A stretch of 64,000 bases of DNA from Lachnospiraceae bacterium Marseille-Q4251 (GCA_018223435.1 JAGTTO010000001.1:868001-932000); one strand, 5' to 3'; shown: positions 33,989 to 43,364, numbered from the stretch's first letter. The notes: a model not told the origin generated them from the letters alone. Made by a program: numbers and translations.

Positions 33989-34330
33989 ATGCCTAATTTT
34001 AATTTATCTCAACAACCACAGTACCCAATTGTCACAAAAGATACTGATATCGCGTTAACCAATGACCAAATACAATCCTTGTTTTGTAACAAAGATAGTA
34101 TCACATTATGTGTACGTTCCAGCTCTGGACATCCAAATAGAGGTGGCTATTATTTCTGTATACATAAAAATAATGATAATTCATTTCAACTTGAAACAAT
34201 AGAAGGCGTCTATGTCGATGACTTTGATCTTGACACCCTTGTTAATTTCATCAACCATGCTTCAGGCAGAAAATTTAATTCTGAGCTCCTCGATTATTGT
34301 CAAAACAGTATTAATTTTCGGACTGATTGA
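33989..34330 (+). CDS. Unknown 113-residue protein beside the restriction genes
   Basis: A soluble protein starting MPNFNLSQQPQYPIVTKDTD, with mixed strands and helices and no recognised motif. It follows the XRE-type gene (GGAGGG ribosome site). Its end overlaps the end of the convergent nuclease gene by 20 bases. It could be a partner of the regulator or part of the restriction locus. The function is unknown. Confidence 0.6.
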   Translation: MPNFNLSQQPQYPIVTKDTDIALTNDQIQSLFCNKDSITLCVRSSSGHPNRGGYYFCIHKNNDNSFQLETIEGVYVDDFDLDTLVNFINHASGRKFNSELLDYCQNSINFRTD

Positions 34331-35393
34331 TAATATTCACAACATTTTTAGGCTTTTCATTTTTCGCCAATTCATCGATGCTATCTCGTTGCATTTTATA
34401 AATTGTGCTTCTGTACTTCTCAGTCATCGATACTAAAATGGAAAGCCTATTCTGTAAAGCAATCTCTTGTGCTTTTGATTTTCTCATTGTTTCCATAACA
34501 TATCCAATATTCCCCGCAGAATATCCTATATCCTGTCCTCCATACACTACATAAGATATTTCCTCTTTGCATAGTTCCGACAATTGTTTTTTTGCCAGAA
34601 TTTCAAATCCTGCTTTTATTATTTCTTTTTGGAATTTGATATATTCTGCTTCAGTATCTAATAATGCAGGTGTTTCAACAGGTCTATACTCAAAACCTTC
34701 TTTCCAAATTCTTGTTAATTTTCCATAGTTCCCTTGTTCTTTTGAAAAGATGCTATCAGCACATATGACTGCATATCTTACATCAAATCCTTGATAACCT
34801 GTACCAAGATTTGCTGGTGGTTTGTTTAGCCAATATGTATCCCTTAATTGTGCCAATGAATATGCATGAAATACATAAATTTTAAACAATTTAGGAGCAG
34901 AATCCCATTGACAGATATTATTTCCCCTGTTATCCCAATCCCATAAGCATACGATTACAAAATCTGTATTAGGATTAATATCTTTTATCAATGTATCAAA
35001 GTTTGCTGACTTTTCCTCTGCAACACATTGAAGACATTTAATTTCTAATCTCAATAAACGATTCCCATTGTTCTCTCTTATTTCCAAATCTGGAAATCTG
35101 TTTGCAACTACATAACTCCAAAACACATCATCAATTCCAAGTTCCGGCAAAATCTCATTGGATATTCTAGCTAACTCAAACTCAATAAGAACACCCATTC
35201 TTGTTCTAACATCCGTCAAATTACGTTCATTCGACGGAATCTGTTCATTTCTATACAATCCAAACCTTTTCCTAGATGCTTCCGAATTATATCGATTCAT
35301 AATTTCAGGAAAGTATTGTTCCCTAAGCCATTTAGCAATTTTATCTGGAGTTTCTGTTGCATGTAGAATCTTAATTAGTTCTTCTCTATTCAT
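34311..35393 (-). CDS. Putative PD-(D/E)XK restriction endonuclease
   Basis: A 360-residue protein. Around residues 110-140 it has RFPDLEIRENNGNRLLRLEIKC, which fits the PD...(D/E)xK nuclease pattern (PD, then EIK). Helical regions lie on both sides. No helicase or methylase motif is present. It starts at the TAATG overlap with the methylase stop, so its synthesis is coupled to the methylase. This order and size suit a restriction subunit that uses the methylase's specificity domain. The cleavage activity is inferred from the motif and the neighbour. Confidence 0.7.
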   Translation of the reverse strand: MNREELIKILHATETPDKIAKWLREQYFPEIMNRYNSEASRKRFGLYRNEQIPSNERNLTDVRTRMGVLIEFELARISNEILPELGIDDVFWSYVVANRFPDLEIRENNGNRLLRLEIKCLQCVAEEKSANFDTLIKDINPNTDFVIVCLWDWDNRGNNICQWDSAPKLFKIYVFHAYSLAQLRDTYWLNKPPANLGTGYQGFDVRYAVICADSIFSKEQGNYGKLTRIWKEGFEYRPVETPALLDTEAEYIKFQKEIIKAGFEILAKKQLSELCKEEISYVVYGGQDIGYSAGNIGYVMETMRKSKAQEIALQNRLSILVSMTEKYRSTIYKMQRDSIDELAKNEKPKNVVNIINQSEN

Positions 35394-37495
35394 TAATAAC
35401 CTCCTGCCATTGTGAGTGCAACTTCATTTATCGTTTTAATTTCCAAATTTTCCGCTTCTTCTTTAAGTGCCTCCGCTCTATCTTTAAGCTGCTTTATAGA
35501 AATCTCGTTAGCTCTTAAATTTTGCATTACTTTTTCTTGCAATTTTTTATCCGGTAATGGAATCATAATTTTTCTCAGATCTTTACCACTTATTCTAGGG
35601 CGACCTATACCTGTCACACATGACATTATTTGACCATATACAAAGTCCGACCTAAGTAATGCCGATAGAATCTCCGGTTCAACGAGAGGTTTACCATCAC
35701 TATCATTTCGCACTGTAAAGACCGTACATTCAGATGAAACATACCCACCCTCGTTCGTATTCATAACAGCAACTTTCCTTAACGCAGGTCTCATTTTAGA
35801 AAAAACTATATCCCTTGGTTCATACCGTTTAACCGCACTCTTGATTGAGGCTGCTGGAGTTAATTCTTGAGTTGCGATTCCTGTAAATGACTCAATATTT
35901 GCTAATCCAGTAAACAGTATGCTCGTTGCATCAGTATCAGCTGCAGGCACATAAGATTGACTTCTTTCAGTACATATCTCTGATAAAGAAATAAGTGGTG
36001 ATTTTGAATTATTTAATAATTCCTTGCTTTCATTTCTGTATGGATGGTGAAATGTATAATCCAATCTCATACTCTTGTCTTCTTCCAAATATTCGTCTAC
36101 TCTTGCAACAAAGCAATTTTTATCGTGAATTTGATAATTTCCAGCAATAAACTTTTCCCATGCATATAAGATATTATCCAAATCACTATCTAGTTTAAAA
36201 TCCCCGTTTTGATAATAGATAATATCATCATCACCATTAGATTTTCTTCCAATCTTTTCTGATTTTGCGAAGAATGTCTGTCGTTGCTTTACATTGCCCA
36301 TTTTCTTTTGAAGAATCATTATAGATGAGCTCACATTCGCATATGGCAAAAAAGCACTTTCCGGCAAATCAATCACTCCCATAATTTCAAAATGCGAAAA
36401 AATGTACTCTCTAACATCCATGTTTGTTTTAGAATTCAGAACTCCCTGATCAATAATTATGGCAAGTATTCCATCTTTTTTAAGTAAATTCCATGATTGT
36501 TCAATAAATAAAATTCCCCTTCTACGAGAATTCTTATCCTTCCCCAAAACATATTTATCAAGGATTTTTCTATCAGTATAATCGCTTCCGAAAGGAGGAT
36601 TGGTCAAAATGACATCTATAGACTCATAATAAGAATCTGCTTCTGAACCCAAACTCCCACCATTACTCATAAAACATGTTTCAAAATCATTTGCTCGATG
36701 AATATACAAATTCAGTGTGGATACCCAGGCTAATCGTTCATCAACTTCAAAACCAAACAACTTTACATCGGCATAATCATTAACTTTTGTCAAGAAACCT
36801 GCTGTACCACAAGCCGGATCACAAACCGTCCCTTTAAGAAAGGGTTTTAATGCCTTAACCATAAAATCAACTATCTGATATGGTGTAAAATATTGCTGAT
36901 TGTCGCTTTTATCGAATGTTCCACGAATTGTATCTTCATATGCCAAGCCTTTAATGTCGCATTGGCAATCATCAATCAATAACGAATATAATTCTTTTCC
37001 GCAAAGTCTAATAGTATCTGCATCCAAATTAATTTTCAAATAACTTTTTGGAATTTTTCTTCCAGACTCATTTAATAGTCTTCTATATTCTTCTTGTATT
37101 TTACTACTATATAATGCATCTTTTTGTTCAAATCCTTCAAAAATATTTCTTCCTGACATCAAACGCACAAATAAAAGTTTAGATATCTCATCAAAACGAG
37201 TAACAATGTTACTATTCGCATCACTATCTCTTATTATACAATGAAGTTTATTTACTGCTCTTTTGATAGCTTTTGCCTCTTCACTCTTCAGTTCATCATT
37301 TTGTTTTTTCAAAGAATTTTCTTGACCGGTCATTTCATTTTTCAATTTGATAAGGCTTTCCATATCATATTGTCTGTATCCATTTATAGGATTTCTAACA
37401 GCTACAAGTTTACCGTCATTATCCCAATTTCTGAGCGTGGCCTTACTAACGCCAAGAAAAGTAGCTGCCTCAGTCAATGTAATCAGTGTTGGCAT
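35393..37495 (-). CDS. N6-adenine DNA methylase with MerR-like head and fused specificity domain
   Basis: A 700-residue three-part protein. Residues 1-55 form a MerR/excisionase-type helix-turn-helix (LTEAATFLGVSKATLRNWDNDGKL). Residues 110-430 form an HsdM-type methylase with DPACGTAGFL (SAM binding) and TNPPFGSDY (catalytic NPPF). Residues 475-690 form a single HsdS-like target-recognition domain with a coiled coil (RANEISIKQLKDRAEALKEEAENLE). The ATG at 37,495 follows TAGGAGG. The head may let the protein control its own promoter. The whole is a compact restriction-modification unit with the nuclease at 34,311-35,393. Confidence 0.88.
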   Translation of the reverse strand: MPTLITLTEAATFLGVSKATLRNWDNDGKLVAVRNPINGYRQYDMESLIKLKNEMTGQENSLKKQNDELKSEEAKAIKRAVNKLHCIIRDSDANSNIVTRFDEISKLLFVRLMSGRNIFEGFEQKDALYSSKIQEEYRRLLNESGRKIPKSYLKINLDADTIRLCGKELYSLLIDDCQCDIKGLAYEDTIRGTFDKSDNQQYFTPYQIVDFMVKALKPFLKGTVCDPACGTAGFLTKVNDYADVKLFGFEVDERLAWVSTLNLYIHRANDFETCFMSNGGSLGSEADSYYESIDVILTNPPFGSDYTDRKILDKYVLGKDKNSRRRGILFIEQSWNLLKKDGILAIIIDQGVLNSKTNMDVREYIFSHFEIMGVIDLPESAFLPYANVSSSIMILQKKMGNVKQRQTFFAKSEKIGRKSNGDDDIIYYQNGDFKLDSDLDNILYAWEKFIAGNYQIHDKNCFVARVDEYLEEDKSMRLDYTFHHPYRNESKELLNNSKSPLISLSEICTERSQSYVPAADTDATSILFTGLANIESFTGIATQELTPAASIKSAVKRYEPRDIVFSKMRPALRKVAVMNTNEGGYVSSECTVFTVRNDSDGKPLVEPEILSALLRSDFVYGQIMSCVTGIGRPRISGKDLRKIMIPLPDKKLQEKVMQNLRANEISIKQLKDRAEALKEEAENLEIKTINEVALTMAGGY

Positions 37496-37802
37496 GTTTA
37501 ATAACCTCCTAACCTTATTAAACATATTATATCCTATAGTAATTAATTTATCAACTGAACTTCATTATTTTTATTTCAAATTTAACAACGCCCCCATTAG
37601 TCCTCTACTAAACGATTGTGGACATTAACATTCATATATCCCAGTTTTTTATTGATTAAAATACCTTGCCAACACAAAATCAGCAGGCACTTTTGCACCT
37701 GCTTCAACACATTTTTTCTGCACAATTTTCTATTTTTCTCCCTACTCATCCGTATAAAAACCGTAGTCTCGCACCTATCACTCCACCACGATTTGCCCCG
37801 CT

Positions 37803-37877
37803 TTATCGCACTTTATCGCCACTTATAGCTGTACTCAAAACCCTGCCGTGGCAGACGAAAAGTACTCGAATACTCAT
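37803..37877 (-). repeat. Right att-like direct repeat inside a tyrosine-phosphatase gene start
   Basis: The core at 37,844-37,871 matches 2,994-3,021. On the minus strand it encodes MSIRVLFVCHG and then diverges (RVLSTAIS...) to a stop at 37,803. AAAGGAA precedes the ATG. The phosphatase signature VLFVCHGNICRSP is cut at HG. Right of it lies ordinary chromosome, so this is the outer right boundary of the island. No other gene is visible in 37,496-37,934. Confidence 0.65.
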
Positions 37878-37934
37878 ATAAATTCCTTTCAAAATGTGTT
37901 TTCCTACTATTAATCGTTCGAAGCATCCTCCCTC

Positions 37935-38237
37935 TTATAAATCAATAATTGCACTTTTCTTCTCACAGGACTTTAATTCCGGATTCTTTTTCTTGATAAG
38001 ATCAACTAAATTTTCCAATGTGTCTCGCGGCCCCAAATTCAAATGATATTCTGTTACCATATACCAGGCTTCTGCAATCATTTCATCCGCGAGTTCTTCA
38101 TATGTTATTTCCTGTTTCCCTTCAACGACTTTTCCTACGATTGCTTTAAACCAGAAAAACTTGTAACATTCACTGGTATTGTCAAACAAACGACTGAAAT
38201 TTTCGATATTTAATTCTTCAGAATAAGGTAATTGCAT
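37935..38237 (-). CDS. Short N-terminal-type protein of unknown function, perhaps truncated
   Basis: A 100-residue protein starting MQLPYSEELNIENFSRLFDNTSECYKFFWFKAI and containing YEELADEMIAEAWYMVTEYHLNLGPRDTLENLV. It resembles the N-terminal third of larger HNH-type nuclease proteins found in clostridia; here it stops at AIIDL with no nuclease part. The start has AAGGGGGAAG. The truncation lies 60 bases from the phosphatase start and may date from rearrangement at the integration site. Confidence 0.6.
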   Translation of the reverse strand: MQLPYSEELNIENFSRLFDNTSECYKFFWFKAIVGKVVEGKQEITYEELADEMIAEAWYMVTEYHLNLGPRDTLENLVDLIKKKNPELKSCEKKSAIIDL

Positions 38238-38252
38238 GACTTCCCCCTTTTC

Positions 38253-38294
38253 AAAAAACGGACTCTGCCGAAGCAGAATCCGTTTTCTTTTTTA
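38253..38294. terminator. Two-way terminator
   Basis: ACGGACTCTGCC and the inverse GCAGAATCCGT pair, with A and T runs on both sides. It lies downstream of the aldo/keto reductase. Confidence 0.85.
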
Positions 38295-39437
38295 ACACCC
38301 AAACAATTTCGCCGTTTTCTCCATCCTCTCCGCAATAGGCACGCCGAAGGGGCAGCGTTTTTCGCAGGCCCGGCAGGCGATGCATTCGGAGGCTTTGTGT
38401 TCCAGGAGCTCGTAGTGAGACTGGATCGTGGCCGGTACTTCGGGCTGCATCGTGGCCAGGTCGTAAAATTTATTGATCATTGCAATGTCCAGGTTGGAGA
38501 CGCAGGGCTTGCAGTGGCCGCAGTAGGTACATTCGCCCCGGTAGGAATGGAAGGGCGCGTTGGCAATGACGGAAGCGTAATCTTTTTCTTCCTCGGATGC
38601 GGTTTCGTAAGCGACAGCCGCCTCCACCTGCTCTTTCGTGTCATAGCCGCACATGATGGAACAGACTGCCGGTCGGGTCAGGGCATAGTGAATGCACTGG
38701 ATGGGAGTCAGGCTTACGCCGAAGGGGGAACGTTTTTCATCAAAGAGACGGCCACCGGCAAAGCCTTTCATCACCGTGATTCCCACATCGTTCTCCTCAC
38801 AGACTTTGTAGAGACGTGCCCGGTCCGCATCGATACCTTTTAAACTGGTATCAAATTCATCGGCAAACATTGTGTCGATATTTTCGCTGGCGGGAAGCAT
38901 GTCAAAAGCCGGATTGATGCTGAAAAGGATCATCTCCACAAAACCGGACTCTGCCGCTTTCATCGCCACCTTCGGGTTGTGGGAGCTCATGCCGATGTGA
39001 TGAATGATGCCGCTGTTTTTGAGCTCCATCACATAGTCCAGATAGTCTGAGTGCTGAATCTGCTCCCATTCCTCCTCGGAATCCACATAATGGATCATTC
39101 CGAGATCAATGTAATCGGTCTGCAGCCGTTTCAAGAGATCCTCAAAAGCGGGACGGACATATCTCATATCTCTTGTCCGGAAATACTGCTCGTCCTTCCA
39201 GGTGGAGCCGATATGGCCCTGAATAAACCACTGGCTGCGGTTCTCCTTGATTCCTTTTCCGATGATGTCTCTCGATTTCGGATCGGCCATCCAGCAGTCC
39301 AGAATGTTGATCCCCTGAGAAGCAGCATAATGAATCAGCTCGATGCCCTCCTCTTCCAGATGGCGCTCCAGCCATTCTCCGCCGAAACCGATCTCGCTGA
39401 CCTGAAGGTTTGTTTTTCCAAGTCTCCGTGTTTTCAT
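38292..39437 (-). CDS. Aldo/keto reductase with C-terminal 2x[4Fe-4S] ferredoxin domain
   Basis: A 381-residue oxidoreductase. Residues 1-280 form an aldo/keto reductase barrel (RRLGKTNLQVSEIGFGG, YIDLGMIHYVDS, IGMSSHNPKVA). Residues 290-381 carry cysteine motifs for iron-sulfur clusters (CTYCGHCKPC and CIACRACEKRCPFGV). In the usual active-site position the sequence reads ILDCWMADPKSRD, without the classical Tyr, so the chemistry may differ from ordinary reductases. The ATG at 39,437 has AGGAGG. It is the downstream partner of the M28 peptidase gene. Confidence 0.88.
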   Translation of the reverse strand: MKTRRLGKTNLQVSEIGFGGEWLERHLEEEGIELIHYAASQGINILDCWMADPKSRDIIGKGIKENRSQWFIQGHIGSTWKDEQYFRTRDMRYVRPAFEDLLKRLQTDYIDLGMIHYVDSEEEWEQIQHSDYLDYVMELKNSGIIHHIGMSSHNPKVAMKAAESGFVEMILFSINPAFDMLPASENIDTMFADEFDTSLKGIDADRARLYKVCEENDVGITVMKGFAGGRLFDEKRSPFGVSLTPIQCIHYALTRPAVCSIMCGYDTKEQVEAAVAYETASEEEKDYASVIANAPFHSYRGECTYCGHCKPCVSNLDIAMINKFYDLATMQPEVPATIQSHYELLEHKASECIACRACEKRCPFGVPIAERMEKTAKLFGC

Positions 39438-39457
39438 TTTGGAACCTCCTGTAAAAA

Positions 39458-40675
39458 TCACTCTTTTCTCTTTCTGAAAAGGTACTCATCCAGTTCTTTC
39501 TTAATTTTTTCCGGAATCTCTCTGGAAACCGGGCAGACAACTGCATTCGCAAAGCGCTCGGTAAATTTCGCCAGGAAATCAATATCTTTCTGGAGCTGCT
39601 CCATGGACATGACTTCTTTCAGATCGTAGCGGCAGTGAATCGGCGCCACATTTTTGCTGGCAATGCGGGCAAAAGAAAGAGAAGGAACCCCTTTGTCTGC
39701 AAAAGGCGTAGAATCGCTGGAATATACGCCCGCTCTGGCCTCAACCGGGAAGCCGACCTCTGCTGCCATATAGGAAATGTAACCGGCCAGTTTTTCTTCC
39801 GCGGAAACGCAGGAAATGAATTTTCCCATATAGGTTCCAATCATATCAAGGTTGATGTTCAGCGCCACTTTTTCCAGTTCTTTCTCATGATCCCGGACAT
39901 AAGCCTTGGAGCCCAGAAGTCCCCGTTCCTCGCTTCCGCAGAAAACAAAACGCAGGCCATAGTTCAGCTCTTTGTCTTTCATGGCTTCCATAATTCCGAG
40001 AAGCCCGGCGCAGCCGCTCATGTTGTCGTAGGCTCCGTGGGACAGGGAAGTGCTGTCGTAATGGGCCGTTAGCACGATAAATTCCTCTCTTTTTCCGGGA
40101 AGCCCGGCAATGACATTATGGGATTCTCCGTCGTATTCTTTCTGGGACACTTCCAGACGAATTGTTTTTACTTTATTTTTTACCAGTTCTACTGCCTGGC
40201 GGGAATGAATCATGGCGCAGAGTACTTTTTTCTCTCCGCTTACCACCTCTCTGAGGTCTCTCTGATCGATATCGTCGTTTGGATAATAAGCATTTCCATA
40301 CTGAAACAGGATTGCCTTTGCTCCCGCTTTCATCAGATCCTGATAAGCGAAAAAGCCAATTCCCTGGGTATCAAAAAGTACGACCTTGTCCTTCGCTCCG
40401 GCCATGGAAACAGGGTCTGTTCCCGGCATGTAGTAAAGCTCTCCTTCTACCACACCGCTGCCGCAGCAGTTGAAGGCCTTGCAGGGAATCTCTTTTCCGT
40501 CTGCAAAAAGATGAGCCTCCTCGATATCACTCATGGCCACGCGAAACGGTTCGATCCGCGCCGAAACGCCTAAGCTTTCACACTGGCCCTTCAGAAATTC
40601 TGCCACAGCCAGTTCTTCCTTCGTGCCGCTGGCATGAACGAAATCCGTGGAATCAAAAATGTTCTGTAAATTCAT
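39458..40675 (-). CDS. M28-family zinc aminopeptidase
   Basis: A 405-residue metallopeptidase. It shows an inserted PA-type domain (about 85-190) and the M28 core: LTAHYDSTSLSHGAYDNMSG with zinc ligands His and Asp, CGSEERGLLGSKAYV with the catalytic Glu pair, NLDMIGT, and a late His region (PIHCRYD). There is no signal peptide, so it is cytoplasmic. The ATG at 40,675 follows AAAGGAG. Its substrate is probably peptides. The operon continues with the aldo/keto reductase 20 bases downstream. Confidence 0.9.
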   Translation of the reverse strand: MNLQNIFDSTDFVHASGTKEELAVAEFLKGQCESLGVSARIEPFRVAMSDIEEAHLFADGKEIPCKAFNCCGSGVVEGELYYMPGTDPVSMAGAKDKVVLFDTQGIGFFAYQDLMKAGAKAILFQYGNAYYPNDDIDQRDLREVVSGEKKVLCAMIHSRQAVELVKNKVKTIRLEVSQKEYDGESHNVIAGLPGKREEFIVLTAHYDSTSLSHGAYDNMSGCAGLLGIMEAMKDKELNYGLRFVFCGSEERGLLGSKAYVRDHEKELEKVALNINLDMIGTYMGKFISCVSAEEKLAGYISYMAAEVGFPVEARAGVYSSDSTPFADKGVPSLSFARIASKNVAPIHCRYDLKEVMSMEQLQKDIDFLAKFTERFANAVVCPVSREIPEKIKKELDEYLFRKRKE

Positions 40676-40831
40676 GATAACGTCTCCTTTGTATAATCTT
40701 TTAGTTAAGCTTAACATTTCAGGGAACTTTTTACAACGGGGAATCTCACCTGATTGTGAAATCTGATATGCACAATCACCTTTTTTATGGTAAGATGATA
40801 GAAATCAAAAATCAAAAAGGAGAGAAAGAAC

Positions 40832-41695
40832 ATGACGATCTGCAACAGAGTAAAAATCATTTCAGACAGTACCTGCGACCTTTCAGCGGAATTGATCGCA
40901 AAATATAATATCGATATTCTGCCTCTTCACATTCTTCTGGGTGAAAATGAATACGAGGATGGAAAAAACATTGCACCGGATCAGATTTATGCCTGGTCCG
41001 ATGAACATAAGACGACTCCCAAAACCTCTGCTCCGTCACTGGAAACCGCTATTGAACTTTTCCGGCCCTATGTAAAAGAGCGGCGCGAAGTGATCTGTTT
41101 TTCCATCTCTTCCAGCATGTCCACTTCCGGTAATGTCATGCGCCTCGCAGCAGAAGAACTGGAGGCTTCAGACCTTATTACCGTTGTCGATTCCGCCAGC
41201 CTTTCCACCGGAATCGGGCTCCTTGTAATAGAAGCCGCTATTATGGCTGAGAATCACTGCTCAGCCAAAGAAATCGTTTCCGCTATAGAGACGTTAAAAC
41301 CAAAGGTCCGGGCAAGTTTCGTTGTGGATACTCTTACTTATCTGTACCGGGGCGGCCGCTGCAATGCCGTTGCTGCCATGGCAGGAAGCGTTTTCAAACT
41401 GCATCCCAAAATTGTGGTAGAAAATGGAGCCATGAACGCAGACAAAAAGTACCGTGGAAAAATCGCCGCTGTCATCATGGCCTATGTGAAAGATATGGAA
41501 GAAGATTTAAAAGACGCACGGCCCGACCGTGTATTTATTACCCATTCCGGCTGTGACCGTGCGACCGTCGATGCAGTACACTCCTATCTGGAGTCCTTAG
41601 GAGTCTTTCATGAAATCCTGGAGACTCAGGCTGGCGGTGTTATTTCCAGCCATTGTGGCCCTGGAACTTTAGGCGTTCTCTTTATCGCAAAATAA
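40832..41695 (+). CDS. DegV-family fatty-acid-binding protein
   Basis: A 287-residue protein of the DegV fold. It shows KIISDSTCDLSAEL at the start, the lipid-contact block TPKTSAPSLETAIELF, SISSSMSTSGNVM, and the late THSGCDRATVDAV and GGVISSHCGPGTLGV. DegV proteins bind fatty acids and can feed them to the FakA kinase for phospholipid synthesis; no kinase gene is adjacent. AAGGAGAG precedes the ATG. It is a single gene, convergent with eutH. Confidence 0.93.
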   Translation: MTICNRVKIISDSTCDLSAELIAKYNIDILPLHILLGENEYEDGKNIAPDQIYAWSDEHKTTPKTSAPSLETAIELFRPYVKERREVICFSISSSMSTSGNVMRLAAEELEASDLITVVDSASLSTGIGLLVIEAAIMAENHCSAKEIVSAIETLKPKVRASFVVDTLTYLYRGGRCNAVAAMAGSVFKLHPKIVVENGAMNADKKYRGKIAAVIMAYVKDMEEDLKDARPDRVFITHSGCDRATVDAVHSYLESLGVFHEILETQAGGVISSHCGPGTLGVLFIAK

Positions 41696-41713
41696 ATCCA
41701 TAGGGACGTATAT

Positions 41714-42787
41714 CTAGGTCCCCATTGGCTTCTCCGTCAGCAAATACGCCGTTACTCCTCCCAGAATACCGCCGACAAATTTCACCGCCAACAGCGGCAC
41801 CAGCATTTCTTTCTGTATTCCAAAGGTAAATCCCAGGTGGGCTGCCAGGGCGGAGGCGGCGGAAACCAGGAAGGCGGCGTTTACGATCTTGCCGCGGCGG
41901 TCCATGTCGCGGATGAGGGCGATGGCGGGGACGACGCTGACGCCGCCGAGGAGGAGGCCGGTCATGCTGGCGCTGTTCATGCCGGTCTTTTTGCCGAGCC
42001 AGGCAAGGGGCACTTTTAAAATCCGCTGGAGAAGCTCCGCCATCGGAAGGCTTCCCAGCATGACGATGCCGATGGAGGAAACAGTCTTCATGGCCTCCTC
42101 AAGGGGCGTCATCGGAAAGGGAAGGCTTACGCCGGTCATATAGGCGAAGGCTCCAAAGATCAGTCCCAGCGTGGAAATCAGGCGGATCGCATTGGAAAAA
42201 TGAAGGAAGCCCCCTACAAGCTGGTCCGGCCATTTTGCAATGCCAAGGGCCAGAGCAAGGCAGGCCAGGAACACCGGAAGGCTTTGACGGATCGTGTTCA
42301 GCGGCATCAGGCCGGTCAGAAGGCCTCCAAGAAAGAGGGATACCGGAAGCAGAATCAGGCCAAAAAGGATGCCTCTTGCAAAGAGGGGCCGGTCTTTTTC
42401 CGGAACCATTCCCATGCCGACGGGAATGGTAAAGGTCACGGTACAGCCCAGGGTTGCTGCCACGAGAATGCCTGCATAGGAGGCCACTTTCGGATCGGCT
42501 GCCAGTTCTACTGCCAGCTGAAAGCCACCCATATCAATAGCGATGATACCGCCCAGCATGGCGGGGTCCAGGCCAAGGAGCTTCCAGAAAGGCACGATTG
42601 TTTTTTCAAGGCCCAGGGTCAGAAGGGGCACCAGGCAGATGATTCCTGCCATGGAAAGAGCCGTGGCCCCTAAAAGCTCAAAACCTTCCTCAAAACGTTT
42701 TCCCAGGCCGAAACGGTTCCCCAGAATCCGGTCCAGGCCGCCTAAGACAGCCCCGCAGGCCATCACCCACATGATCAAAGTATTCAT
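41714..42787 (-). CDS. eutH: EutH-type ethanolamine permease
   Basis: A 357-residue integral membrane protein with about ten hydrophobic segments. It shows the EutH pattern: MWVMACGAVLGGLDRILGNRFGLG at the start, AIDMGGFQLAVELA in the middle and NSASMTGLLLGGVSVVP later. EutH takes up ethanolamine at low concentration. No other eut gene is near, so it may serve a pathway elsewhere. The ATG at 42,787 has GAGGAG. Confidence 0.93.
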   Translation of the reverse strand: MNTLIMWVMACGAVLGGLDRILGNRFGLGKRFEEGFELLGATALSMAGIICLVPLLTLGLEKTIVPFWKLLGLDPAMLGGIIAIDMGGFQLAVELAADPKVASYAGILVAATLGCTVTFTIPVGMGMVPEKDRPLFARGILFGLILLPVSLFLGGLLTGLMPLNTIRQSLPVFLACLALALGIAKWPDQLVGGFLHFSNAIRLISTLGLIFGAFAYMTGVSLPFPMTPLEEAMKTVSSIGIVMLGSLPMAELLQRILKVPLAWLGKKTGMNSASMTGLLLGGVSVVPAIALIRDMDRRGKIVNAAFLVSAASALAAHLGFTFGIQKEMLVPLLAVKFVGGILGGVTAYLLTEKPMGT

Positions 42788-42804
42788 ATTTTTTCTCCTC
42801 ACAG

Positions 42805-42856
42805 AAAAAGCGTAAGCGCTTTCAGATGATCTGAAAACCGCATACGCTTTTCTTTT
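42805..42856 (-). terminator. Terminator between the DUF6106-like gene and eutH
   Basis: AAAAGCGTATGCGGTTTTCAG and its near inverse pair and are followed by CTTTTT on the minus strand. Confidence 0.8.
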
Positions 42857-42860
42857 TCTT

Positions 42861-43364
42861 TTAATACAGTTTTACACTTCTCGGAGCAATGCGCTGCATA
42901 TCTTTGATGATCGCCTCATTGGGATCAAAATAGATGAGTTCCATGCCCTTGTCGCCGTTGATCGCCATACCGAAGGTCTTAGCATTTTCTTCCAGGGAAG
43001 AGTAATCGTGAACCTTGATATCTTTCCGGTTACGGAAGGAATCCAGCTCGTGGGAATTTTTCGGAGCAACGATCTCCACTTTCTTCATATCGTAGCTTCC
43101 CACTCTTTTTCTCTTCTGCTTGGACATGATCTTGTCGATATCCAGCTCTCCGTTCACATAGAGATATTCGTACTCCAGATCCAGAGACGGCAGCTTGAAG
43201 TAGTCCACCACGCCCATAACAACAGCCAGAAGCAGGATGATCGGATTGAACAGGATGCCTCCCAATACGAAAATGACGGTAGCGCCGATCATCAGAACCT
43301 TCAGCAGAGTGTCGGTGGATGTCTTCTTTTTCTTTACGAGTAATTCTATATACAAATCGCTCAT
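42861..43364 (-). CDS. DUF6106-like membrane-anchored protein
   Basis: A 167-residue protein with a short charged head, a hydrophobic hairpin (about residues 20-56, LKVLMIGATVIFVLGGILF and ILLLAVVMGVVDYF), and a soluble C-terminal domain (YEYLYVNGELDIDKIMSKQKRKRVGSYDM). I recall this pattern as DUF6106, common in Lachnospiraceae, without known function. It is a single gene with a strong ribosome site. Confidence 0.7.
   Translation of the reverse strand: MSDLYIELLVKKKKTSTDTLLKVLMIGATVIFVLGGILFNPIILLLAVVMGVVDYFKLPSLDLEYEYLYVNGELDIDKIMSKQKRKRVGSYDMKKVEIVAPKNSHELDSFRNRKDIKVHDYSSLEENAKTFGMAINGDKGMELIYFDPNEAIIKDMQRIAPRSVKLY

Noticed and set aside
42200-42673. A long plus-strand frame opposite eutH
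   Set aside because: It is rich in Lys, Gln and Arg with no domain, and lies opposite a clear membrane transporter. It is a GC-driven shadow frame.
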